Positions 43,573 through 50,688 of a stretch of 64,000 nucleotides of DNA are shown piece by piece. The notes beneath the pieces are model-generated. The model was not told the origin of the DNA. It was given only the letters and a program-made list of their open reading frames with translations, and did not search any database. How positions within the stretch are numbered: position 1 is the first letter of the stretch; the number at the start of each line of letters is the position of its first letter. Origin of the DNA: Arthrobacter sp. KBS0702 (GTDB lineage Bacteria > Actinomycetota > Actinomycetes > Actinomycetales > Micrococcaceae); contig NZ_CP042172.1 in assembly GCF_005937985.2 (NCBI RefSeq), forward strand, positions 3,286,001 through 3,350,000. The letters run 5' to 3'. The translations under genes and the position numbers were made by a program.

Positions 43573-44307
43573 ATGAGAACACTAAAAGCACTCGGCACGA
43601 TTGGAACCACCGGCCTGCTCGTCACCGGCATGCTCTTCGGTACGGCGCAGGCGAGCTCCGCGGCAACCTGCCGGTCCGGCACCGCCGTGCCCACGAACAG
43701 CTTCCCCGGCACCGTCGCCGTCGCCACGAATTTTGAATCCGGCAGCCTCTCCCCGCTCATTCCGACGGTGTCCGGCACCGGGACGGCGGCCGTCACGAGC
43801 CCGCTGGCCAAGACGGGGACGTGCTCAGCCAAACTCCACGTCACCACCGATTCGGGGTCACTGGCAAACCTCTCCACCCCGACCCTGGCTTCCGGAACCA
43901 AGACTGTGTACGCGGACGGCTGGTTCGACATCACCACGGCCGGGGTGTCCGGCAACGACGTGCCGTACTTCCGTGTGTTCTCCGGAAGCACCCGGGTGGC
44001 CGATGTGTACCGCTACAACAGCAATGGCCAGCTGTGGCTTCGGGTGACCGCGCCGAACGGGACGTTTGTCTACACGAAGCTGATCTCCGGCAGCATCACC
44101 CTCAACGCCTGGCACCGTGTCCAGATGCGGGTCACCAGCAACGGCACCAAGTCCACCATCCAGGTCTGGTTTGACGGCGTGCTGAAGTACTCCAGCAGTG
44201 CGGTAAGCATGGCCGGCACCGGGCTGAGCAAGGTCCAGATGGGGGCCGAGCACAACCGCCAGATGGGCGATTGCTACATCGACAACGTCGTTATCAAACG
44301 CTCCTAG
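43573..44307 (+). CDS. Secreted concanavalin/LamG-like beta-sandwich protein
   Basis: 244 residues with a signal peptide (TLKALGTIGTTGLLVTGMLFGTAQASSAA, cleavage near 31). The mature protein is one beta-sandwich: TNFESGSLSPLIPTVSGTGT, KTVYADGWFDITTAG, YFRVFSGSTRVADVYRYNSNGQLWLRV, NAWHRVQMRVTSNGTKSTIQVWFDGVLKYSSS and CYIDNVVIKRS, the last strand carrying a likely disulfide Cys. The pattern is that of LamG/heparin-lyase-like carbohydrate binders. It follows the operon by 127 nt and probably binds or cuts the secreted polymer. No clear catalytic acid pair is visible. Confidence 0.75.
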   Translation: MRTLKALGTIGTTGLLVTGMLFGTAQASSAATCRSGTAVPTNSFPGTVAVATNFESGSLSPLIPTVSGTGTAAVTSPLAKTGTCSAKLHVTTDSGSLANLSTPTLASGTKTVYADGWFDITTAGVSGNDVPYFRVFSGSTRVADVYRYNSNGQLWLRVTAPNGTFVYTKLISGSITLNAWHRVQMRVTSNGTKSTIQVWFDGVLKYSSSAVSMAGTGLSKVQMGAEHNRQMGDCYIDNVVIKRS

Positions 44308-44319
44308 TTGCAGCGCGCC

Positions 44320-44357
44320 CGCAGCGGCGGCCGGGTAGCTCCCCGGCCGCCGCTGCG
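44320..44357. terminator. Strong hairpin between convergent genes
   Basis: CGCAGCGGCGGCCGGG (44320-44335), loop TAGCTC, and its exact reverse complement (44342-44357): a 16-bp perfect GC-rich stem. It lies 12 nt after the lectin-like gene and 7 nt after trpF on the other strand, so it serves both. Confidence 0.75.
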
Positions 44358-44363
44358 TTGTGG

Positions 44364-44963
44364 TCAGCCGCCTTTGGCTGCCTCAATGAACTCCCTGATT
44401 TTGGAGAGATCTTTGACCCCCCGGGATTGTTCGACGCCGGAGGAGACGTCCACTCCCCACGCGTCTGCCGCCGCGGCGGCCCGGGCCACGTTGGCCGGGT
44501 CGAGGCCACCGGCCAACAGCCACTTCCGGCCGGCCAGCCCCAGGTCCCGGACCGATGCGTAATCCCAGGCTTCGCCGGATCCGGGAACGGCCGCATCGAT
44601 GAGCAGCAGCTCCTCACCCCAGTCGGCAAACGCTTCCGGAGCGGCGGCCATGGTGACGGCGCGGATGACTTTCAGGCCCGCACCGTGCACCGTCCGGACA
44701 TCCTCCGGAGTGCGTTCGCCGTGCAGCTGCACCCATTCCAACCCGGCTGCCCGCGCCACCTCGACGGCGTCGGCCGCCGCTTCGTGCCGGAAAACCCCGA
44801 CCGCGGCGAGCCCGGCCGGCGCCCCGCCGAGGAGCTCCCTGACACGTTCCGGTGCCACCTGCCGGGGACTGGGGGTCAGCACGAAGCCGACCGCATCCGC
44901 CCCGGCGTCGACCGCTGCCCGCACCGATTCGGCGGTGCTGAGGCCGCATACTTTGACGAACAT
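44364..44963 (-). CDS. trpF: Phosphoribosylanthranilate isomerase
   Basis: 199 residues, a complete small TIM barrel. FVKVCGLSTAESVRAAVDAGADAVGFVLTPSPRQV carries the catalytic Cys, VQLHGERTPEDV the strand-3 segment, LLIDAAVPGSGEAWD the catalytic Asp region, and WLLAGGLDPANVARA and GVDVSSGVEQSRGVKDLSKIREFI the phosphate-binding end. It performs the third step of tryptophan synthesis. No other trp gene is nearby. In many actinobacteria PriA does this step together with HisA's, so a separate trpF is notable. Confidence 0.93.
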   Translation of the reverse strand: MFVKVCGLSTAESVRAAVDAGADAVGFVLTPSPRQVAPERVRELLGGAPAGLAAVGVFRHEAAADAVEVARAAGLEWVQLHGERTPEDVRTVHGAGLKVIRAVTMAAAPEAFADWGEELLLIDAAVPGSGEAWDYASVRDLGLAGRKWLLAGGLDPANVARAAAAADAWGVDVSSGVEQSRGVKDLSKIREFIEAAKGG

Positions 44964-45084
44964 CGCGGATCCCTTCGTAGCCTTCTGTGCTTTGACGTTA
45001 GCAAGCCCGCGCGGGCCGCGCCGAGGTTACGCCGGCCGAGGCTACGCTGACGGGGCCGGCACGGCCGGCGGCTAGGCTGGGGCC

Positions 45085-45687
45085 ATGCAGATCATCCGCT
45101 ATGCCGAGCTCAAACCCCGCCCCTGGCGCAACGGCGGCGGGGTAACCCGCGAAGTGGCCCGCTTCCCGGAGGCCGGAGGGCAGGGCGCGGCGGACGGAAG
45201 CTGGGACTGGCGGGTGAGCATCGCGGAGATGTCCAAGGCGGGCGACTTCTCGGCGTTTCCGGGCATGGACCGCGTCCTGACCGTGGTCGAGGGCGAGCTG
45301 TTGCTGTTGAGCGTCGACGGCGCCGAGCACCCGCTGGAGAAGTACCGGCCGTTCCGGTTCTCCGGCGACGCCGCCGCGGCCGGTGCCCTGCCGACGGGCG
45401 AGGTCCGCGACTTGAACGTCATCACGCGCCGTGGGGCCTTCAAGGGCTACACGTCCATCATCGAGCTCTCAAAGAAACGGGCGCATCCGGTGTTCGACGG
45501 CCAGCTGGGCATCCTGCTGCAAGGCACGGCCGCGGTCACGCCGGGAGCTGCAGATGGGATCGCGGCCGGCGCCGAGCCCCGGACGCTGGACCGCTATGAC
45601 GCCGTCGTGGGTTCGGACAGCGCCTCCCCCGAGATCCTTGGCCGCGGTTTCCTGGCCGTTGTGTCGATCGACCCCGCCGCCGACTAA
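45085..45687 (+). CDS. HutD/Ves-family cupin protein
   Basis: 200 residues. IIRYAELKPRPWRNGGGVTREVARFPE is the conserved HutD/Ves opening, WDWRVSIAEMSKAGDFSAFPGMDRVLTVVEGELLLLSVDG the cupin core, and DLNVITRRGAFKG a later family block. HutD is associated with histidine use in pseudomonads, but its activity is not established and no hut gene is near. TAGGCT (45073-45078) ends 6 nt before the ATG: leaderless. Confidence 0.88.
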   Translation: MQIIRYAELKPRPWRNGGGVTREVARFPEAGGQGAADGSWDWRVSIAEMSKAGDFSAFPGMDRVLTVVEGELLLLSVDGAEHPLEKYRPFRFSGDAAAAGALPTGEVRDLNVITRRGAFKGYTSIIELSKKRAHPVFDGQLGILLQGTAAVTPGAADGIAAGAEPRTLDRYDAVVGSDSASPEILGRGFLAVVSIDPAAD

Positions 45688-45793
45688 CCCTTCCGGCCGC
45701 TGCCCCCTGAGCCGCGGCCGGGGTCGCGCGGGAAGTTCGTCCCTCCACCCCTGCGTTGCTACGCTGGAAATCAAGGCCGCCCTTCCGCGGCCT

Positions 45794-45834
45794 CCGGACG
45801 ACGGTCCAGTACCCGGCACGCGACAAGACTGGCC
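45794..45834 (+). promoter_or_regulatory. Guanidine-III (ykkC-III) riboswitch
   Basis: The 41-nt stretch follows the guanidine-III consensus closely: CCGGACGA at the 5' end, GTACCCGG in the middle and GACAAGAC near the 3' end. CCGG (45794-45797) can pair with CCGG (45813-45816), and CCAGT (45806-45810) with ACTGG (45828-45832), reproducing the class's pseudoknot with bases differing from the well-known Thermobifida example, as real covariation would. It ends 12 nt before the SMR start codon, next to CAGGA, so it can control ribosome access. An extended -10 (TGCTACGCT) ends at 45765. Confidence 0.88.
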
Positions 45835-45846
45835 ACAGGAGCCGTC

Positions 45847-46170
45847 ATGTCGTGGTTGATTCTCATCTTGTCCGGCTCGCTGGAAGCCGTCTGGGCTGCA
45901 GCCCTGCACCGGACCTCGCGGGCCACGGGCCGCCGCCGGATTCCGCCGGCCGCCCTCTTCCTCGTATCCGTCCTGGCCAGCACCGGCGGACTCGCCATCG
46001 CCATGCAGTCCATTCCGACCGGCACCGCCTACGCCGTCTGGGTGGGCGTCGGCGTGGTGCTGACCTCTGCCTACGCCATGGCCACCAAAGTTGAGCCTGC
46101 GACCGCCGGGCGGATTCTGCTGCTCGGCGGGATCGTGGCGTGCGTGGCCGGCCTGAAGCTGGTGGCGTGA
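45847..46170 (+). CDS. Small multidrug resistance-family guanidinium exporter subunit 1
   Basis: 107 residues, four membrane helices. Helix 1 LILILSGSLEAVWAAAL has the essential Glu E13. Helices 2-4 follow (PPAALFLVSVLASTGGLAIAM, GTAYAVWVGVGVVLTSAYAMAT, ILLLGGIVACVAGLKL). The G-T-A-Y-A-V-W signature is typical of SMR transporters. The riboswitch just upstream implies guanidinium as physiological substrate, exported by proton antiport. It overlaps the second SMR gene by 4 nt (GTGA), so the pair likely forms a heterodimer. Confidence 0.92.
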   Translation: MSWLILILSGSLEAVWAAALHRTSRATGRRRIPPAALFLVSVLASTGGLAIAMQSIPTGTAYAVWVGVGVVLTSAYAMATKVEPATAGRILLLGGIVACVAGLKLVA

Positions 46171-46565
46171 CCGTGGCCGCGAACCGGAGGCCGGATCCGG
46201 CGGCCAAGGCACCCGCGGCGACGCTGGCCTGGCTCATCCTGCTGGCCTCGGCGGTCTTGGAGGGTGTCTGGGCCACGGCGCTCGGCCAGTCCGACGGCTT
46301 CACCGAGCCGCTGCCCACGGCCGTGTTCGCCGTGGCGGCAACCCTGAGCCTGGCGGGACTCGGCCTCGCCGTCAGGCGCATCCCGCTAGGCACCGCCTAC
46401 GCCGTCTGGGTGGGGATCGGCGCAGCCCTGACGGTCGGCTGGGCGATGGCGACCGGCGTCGAGCCCGCCAGCCCGCTGAAACTGCTGTTTATCGCCGGGA
46501 TCGTCGGCTGCGCGGCCGGGCTGAAGCTGCAGCCGCCCTCCCCCGCGGATTCTCCCCACGTCTGA
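46167..46565 (+). CDS. Small multidrug resistance-family guanidinium exporter subunit 2
   Basis: 132 residues from GTG 46167, with a 20-residue N-terminal extension (ANRRPDPAAKAPA) before helix 1, LAWLILLASAVLEGVWATALG, with the essential Glu at about 32. The SDGFTEP segment after helix 1 matches the G-F-T mark of Gdx/SugE guanidinium exporters. GTAYAVWVGIGAALTVGWAMATGVEP is the signature helix. Translated by coupling from the first SMR gene. Confidence 0.92.
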   Translation: MTVAANRRPDPAAKAPAATLAWLILLASAVLEGVWATALGQSDGFTEPLPTAVFAVAATLSLAGLGLAVRRIPLGTAYAVWVGIGAALTVGWAMATGVEPASPLKLLFIAGIVGCAAGLKLQPPSPADSPHV

Positions 46566-46571
46566 AGCACT

Positions 46572-46602
46572 ACGACGGCGTGTCCCCGCGGCGCGCCGTC
46601 GT
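46572..46602 (+). terminator. Hairpin after the SMR pair
   Basis: ACGACGGCG (46572-46580) and CGCCGTCGT (46594-46602) form a perfect 9-bp stem, 6 nt after the second SMR stop. No U-run follows. Confidence 0.55.
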
Positions 46603-46715
46603 CCAGGCCCGGCAGCGGGCAAAGGCGGGGAGAAACTGGCGCCCAGGCCCGGAATAGCCGCGCGGCCGCCGGAGTTCTTGGCAGGGACGGCACCATCAGT
46701 GACAGGAGACCAAAG

Positions 46716-47726
46716 ATGACTTCAGCAACAATCCAGCTCGGTGACGGCCTGAGCGTCAGCCCGCTGGGGTTCGGCGGCATGGCCCTGACCCCGGTCTACG
46801 GCGAAGTGGATCCGGCCGAAGCCCTGGCCACCCTGCACCATGCAGTGGACGCTGGCGTGAGCTTCATCGACACGGCGGACATCTACGGCGGCGGCAGCAA
46901 CGAGGAGCTGATCGCCCGGTTGCTCAAGGACCGCCGCGGCGAGGTGCAACTAGCCACCAAGTTCGGCCTCGTGGGAACCCCGTCGACCGGCTACTCGGAC
47001 ATCCGCGGCGACACCGCCTACGTAAAGCAGGCCGTCGACCGCAGCCTGCAGCGCCTGGGCACCGACACCATCGACCTGTACTACATGCACCGCCGCGACC
47101 TCCGCGTTCCGATTGTGGAAACCGTGGAGGCCATGGCGGGGCTGGTGCAGGCCGGAAAGGTGCGGCATCTGGGCTTGTCCGAGGTGACGGCCGAGGAACT
47201 GCGGGAGGCCAACAGCGTCCACCCGATCGCCGCGGTCCAGAGCGAATGGTCCATCTGGAGTCGCGACGTGGAACGCAACATCGTCCCTGCCGCGGCCGAA
47301 CTTGGCGTTGGTTTTGTGCCGTACTCGCCGCTTGGCCGGGGATTCCTCACCGGTACCGTGGACGCCTCGAAGCTGGGCAGCAACGACTTCCGCCGCAACA
47401 TCCCGCGCTTCGCCGACGCCGCACTGGACGCCAACCAGGCCGTGGTGGCCGCGGTCCAGTCCGTCGCCGCCGAGCTCAGCAGCCCCGGACAGACCGCGAC
47501 GCCGGCCCAGGTGGCACTGGCCTGGCTGCTTGCGCAGGGCCGGAAGCTCGGGCTGCCCGTGGTCCCGATCCCCGGCACGCGCAAGGCGGACCGGATCGAC
47601 GAGAACCTTGGCGCCCTGGCCCTGGTGCTGACCCCGGCGCACCTTGAACAGCTCGACGCCGCCGCGGACGCCGCCGTCGGTTCCCGCTCCGCGGACCCCA
47701 ACTGGGTGTCCCAGGGCCGTGAATAG
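46716..47726 (+). CDS. Aldo/keto reductase
   Basis: 336 residues. (beta/alpha)8 barrel AKR with catalytic tetrad: Asp in FIDTADIYGGGSNEELI, Tyr just after it (D-I-Y), Lys in QLATKFGL and His in LYYMHRRD. YSPLGRGFLTG and VPIPGTRKADRIDENLGAL form the NADPH-binding end. Sequence style is that of the AKR13 group (YakC/AT5G-like) that reduces aldehydes. AGGAGA lies before the ATG. Monocistronic. Confidence 0.95.
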   Translation: MTSATIQLGDGLSVSPLGFGGMALTPVYGEVDPAEALATLHHAVDAGVSFIDTADIYGGGSNEELIARLLKDRRGEVQLATKFGLVGTPSTGYSDIRGDTAYVKQAVDRSLQRLGTDTIDLYYMHRRDLRVPIVETVEAMAGLVQAGKVRHLGLSEVTAEELREANSVHPIAAVQSEWSIWSRDVERNIVPAAAELGVGFVPYSPLGRGFLTGTVDASKLGSNDFRRNIPRFADAALDANQAVVAAVQSVAAELSSPGQTATPAQVALAWLLAQGRKLGLPVVPIPGTRKADRIDENLGALALVLTPAHLEQLDAAADAAVGSRSADPNWVSQGRE

Positions 47727-47747
47727 CGAATCTGTAGACTGCAGCCC

Positions 47748-48398
47748 ATGGACTCGCTTATTCACTCGTTACGTGACATCACCATCCGCCGGATTTCGGT
47801 CAGCGAGATGGACAACAACGTGTACCTGCTCACGGCCAAGGCCTCCGGCGCGCAGCTCCTGATCGATGCGGCCGATGATCTTGCCGCCATCCAGGGTCTG
47901 CTCGCCGACGCCGCCGCGGACACCGAGGCGACGCCGAAGCTGGCGCTGATCGCCACGACGCACCAACACTGGGACCACGTCCGCGCGCTGCCCGGCCTGG
48001 TGAAAGCAACCGGGGCGAAGACGGCGGCCGGGACGGATGACGCCGCCGAACTGCCGGTGAAGGTGGATGTCCTGCTGGATCACGGCGACGTCGGCAACTT
48101 CGACGGCTTCGACGTGACGGCGGTGCACCTGCGAGGCCACACCCCCGGCTCGGTGGCTTTCGTGTACCAGGACCCGGCGGGCCCGGCACACATCTTCTCC
48201 GGCGACTCGTTGTTCCCCGGAGGGGTGGGCAACACCCAGAAGGATGCGGCCCGGTTTGCCCAGCTGATCACCGATGTCACCGAGCGGCTGTTCGACGTGT
48301 ACCCGGATGACACCGTGGTGCACCCCGGCCACGGCAAGCCCACCACCCTGGGTGCGGAACGCCCGCATCTGGAAGAGTGGCGCGCCCGCGGCTGGTAA
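47748..48398 (+). CDS. Metallo-beta-lactamase-fold hydrolase (glyoxalase II-like)
   Basis: 216 residues. The zinc motif HxHxDH appears as TTHQHWDHVRAL, followed by HLRGHTPGSVAFVY (His), FSGDSLFPGGVG (Asp) and VVHPGHGKPTTLGAERPHLEEW (His). NVYLLTAKASGAQLLIDAADD is the standard first strand. Size and motifs match small hydrolases of thioester type; a mycothiol-linked role is possible but not shown. TAGACT (47735-47740) ends 7 nt before the ATG: leaderless. Confidence 0.93.
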   Translation: MDSLIHSLRDITIRRISVSEMDNNVYLLTAKASGAQLLIDAADDLAAIQGLLADAAADTEATPKLALIATTHQHWDHVRALPGLVKATGAKTAAGTDDAAELPVKVDVLLDHGDVGNFDGFDVTAVHLRGHTPGSVAFVYQDPAGPAHIFSGDSLFPGGVGNTQKDAARFAQLITDVTERLFDVYPDDTVVHPGHGKPTTLGAERPHLEEWRARGW

Positions 48399-48440
48399 GC
48401 CCGAGCTTTTCGCGGCGCTTTCAGACGGGCGCCACGCTTT

Positions 48441-48478
48441 CGGACGGCCGCTACGGGGATCCCCGTAGCGGCCGTCCG
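48441..48478. repeat. 38-bp palindromic intergenic repeat, copy E
   Basis: Perfect palindrome, two 19-bp arms without loop: left arm starts CGGACGGCCGCTACGGGGA and the right arm is its exact reverse complement. Pairing extends outward (GCGCCACGC / GCGTAGCGC). It lies between the convergent MBL hydrolase and DEAD-box genes. Confidence 0.85.
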
Positions 48479-48493
48479 TTTGCGTAGCGCTGG

Positions 48494-50362
48494 CTAGCGG
48501 CTGCGGCGTTCGTTCGACGCCGGTGCCGACGCGCGGCGGGGGCCGCCGCTGCGTGCCGGACGGCCTTCGCCGGAGCGGCCGTTGCCGCCGCCCGCGTAGG
48601 ATCCGCCCGAGGTGCCGCCGGTGTTGGAGGACCAGACGGCCGCGGAGCCGCCGGACTTGGCGACGGCAGCGGCGCGCTGGCCGGTTGCGGGGCGTCCGCC
48701 ACGCTGTCCACCGGTCGAGGCGCCCGTGCGGGGTGCGCCGCCGCGGGGAGCGGAACCGCGGGAGTCGCTGCGGCCCTCGGCAGCGCGTCCATCCGAACCA
48801 CGACCGGCCGAGGCGCGGCCGCCGGCGGCGGGAACATCGTTGTGGTGCGCGTAGGCGGTGGTGCGGCCACGGCCCCGGGCGTTCCGGCGTTCGGCGCGCT
48901 CGGCGTCGGCCCGGTCCTGGTTCTTTTCCGCGACACGCTCGGCCGCGTTGCGGGCAGCGGCCTGGCCTTCATAGGCCACGGCGCGGCGCTCGGCGCGGGG
49001 AAGATCCGTGCGGGGTGCTTCGGCGGAGACGCGTCCGCGTCCGCCACGGCCGCCACGGCCACCCGCGGTGGGTGCAGCCTGGGTAGTGCGGCGGGCGCGC
49101 TTGCGCTCGGCGTTGGCACCGGTGGACGTGCCCCCTCCCTGCTGCTTGGCCTTGGTGGCCAGCAGCGCGGCGCGGGTGCGCGGATCGATCTTATCGGCCA
49201 TCTCGCCGACCAGCTCGGCAACCAGCGGGGAGTTGGCGGTGACGCGCTCGAAGTTGACCTCGACGCCGGCAGCCTTCATCAGCTTCTTGACGTCGGACTG
49301 CTGCTCCGGCAGGGTCAGCGTGACCACGGTGCCGTCGGAACCGGCGCGGGCGGTACGGCCCGAGCGGTGCAGGTACGCCTTGTGCTCCGTGGGCGGATCC
49401 ACGTGGATGACCAGCTCGACGTCGTCGACGTGGACGCCGCGGGCGGCGACGTCGGTGGCTACCAGCACGCGGACGTCGCCGGAGGAGAACTCGGCGAGGT
49501 TGCGGTCACGGGCGTTCTGCGAGAGGTTGCCGTGCAGATCGACCGCGGGGATGCCGGCGTCGGTCAGGGTCTTGGCCAGCTTGCGGGCGTGGTGCTTGGT
49601 GCGCATGAAGAGCACCCGGCGGCCGGCGCCCGAGGCGAGCTCAACGATCAGCTGCTTCTTGACGGTCTGGTCGTTGACGACCAGGACGTGGTGCTCCATG
49701 GTGGTGACCGCAGCCTGTGATTCGTCCACGGCGTGGGTCAGCGGGTTGGAGAGGTAGCGCTGCACGATCTTGTCCACGCCGTTGTCCAGGGTGGCGGAGA
49801 AGAGCAGCCGCTGGCCCTGGCTGGGGGTCATGTCCATGAGCTTCTTGACCACCGGGAGGAAGCCGAGGTCGGCCATGTGGTCTGCCTCGTCCAGGACGGT
49901 GATCTCGACGGCTTCGAGAGTCAGGATGCGCTGGCGGATCAGGTCCTCCAGGCGGCCCGGGCAGGCGATGACAATGTCGACGCCGGAGCGCAGCGCCTTT
50001 TCCTGGCGGGCCTGGGAGATGCCGCCGAAAATGACGGTGGTGGTCAGGCCCATGGCCTTGGCCATCGGCTCGATGGTCGCGTTGATCTGGGTGGCCAGCT
50101 CGCGGGTCGGTGCAAGGACCAGGCCCATGGGGCGGCCGGGCTTGCGGAAGTGCGCGGCTTCCCGCTCAGCGAGTCGGGCGACCAGCGGGATGGCGAAAGC
50201 AATGGTCTTGCCGGAGCCGGTCCGGCCGCGGCCCAGGACGTCGCGTCCGGCCAGGGTGTCCGGGAGGGTCTTGACCTGGATGGGGAACGGTTCAACGATC
50301 CCCTGGGCGGTGAGGGTGTCGGCGAGGACCTTGGGCGTGCCGAGGGCAGCAAAAGTAGTCAT
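48494..50362 (-). CDS. DEAD-box RNA helicase with RG-rich tail
   Basis: About 622 residues from ATG 50362; a TTG three codons upstream is possible. Motifs: Q-motif region EPFPIQVKTLP, I GRGRTGSGKT, Ia PTRELA, Ib PGR, II VLDEADHM, III FSATL, V ATDVAARGVH, VI HRSGRTAR. From about residue 400 the chain is a low-complexity Arg/Gly/Ala tail (RGGRGGRG, RTGASTGGQRGG, SGGSYAGGGNGR) as in cold-shock helicases that act on ribosomal RNA or mRNA. It has a long structured leader. Confidence 0.93.
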   Translation of the reverse strand: MTTFAALGTPKVLADTLTAQGIVEPFPIQVKTLPDTLAGRDVLGRGRTGSGKTIAFAIPLVARLAEREAAHFRKPGRPMGLVLAPTRELATQINATIEPMAKAMGLTTTVIFGGISQARQEKALRSGVDIVIACPGRLEDLIRQRILTLEAVEITVLDEADHMADLGFLPVVKKLMDMTPSQGQRLLFSATLDNGVDKIVQRYLSNPLTHAVDESQAAVTTMEHHVLVVNDQTVKKQLIVELASGAGRRVLFMRTKHHARKLAKTLTDAGIPAVDLHGNLSQNARDRNLAEFSSGDVRVLVATDVAARGVHVDDVELVIHVDPPTEHKAYLHRSGRTARAGSDGTVVTLTLPEQQSDVKKLMKAAGVEVNFERVTANSPLVAELVGEMADKIDPRTRAALLATKAKQQGGGTSTGANAERKRARRTTQAAPTAGGRGGRGGRGRVSAEAPRTDLPRAERRAVAYEGQAAARNAAERVAEKNQDRADAERAERRNARGRGRTTAYAHHNDVPAAGGRASAGRGSDGRAAEGRSDSRGSAPRGGAPRTGASTGGQRGGRPATGQRAAAVAKSGGSAAVWSSNTGGTSGGSYAGGGNGRSGEGRPARSGGPRRASAPASNERRSR

Positions 50363-50688
50363 GTGTTTCAAAGGTCTTTCAGGCGGTATCCATACGGATA
50401 TCGGCCCCCGGCGCCGGTTGGACCAGGGGTTCGCCGAAGAAAAGTCAGGTGATCAACCGGGCCGCTTGCGAGCTTTCGCAGGCCGCCGGGACCAAATAGA
50501 ACGCGTTCATCGACGCAGGATGTGCCTCTCACATGAAAAAGTCCCACTGCCTGCGTGCGGATTCCCGAGGGAATCCGGCAGGGATCCGACTGATGGACCG
50601 AAGCCGGTCAACCGAATCCAAAGTGGGCATCACTGCACATCAAGTTCCCCCAGTCTAGCATCTGCGCGCGCCCTCCCGTTTCGGCCGC
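50363..50688 (-). promoter_or_regulatory. Long structured leader of the DEAD-box helicase gene
   Basis: 326 bp without a gene. Dyads seen: TATCC-ATAC-GGATA (50387-50400), about 25 nt before the start codon, and GGATTCCC-GA-GGGAATCC (50559-50576), which on the minus strand is followed some 20 nt later by GGGACTTTTTC (50536-50545). The second could be the terminator of the upstream MFS gene or an attenuator. Long leaders are usual for cold-induced helicase genes. No coding frame supported. Confidence 0.5.

Noticed and set aside
44364..46565. Guanidine-I or mini-ykkC riboswitch upstream of the SMR genes
   Set aside because: No tandem ACGR hairpins or ykkC core were seen; the sequence fits the class III pseudoknot instead.
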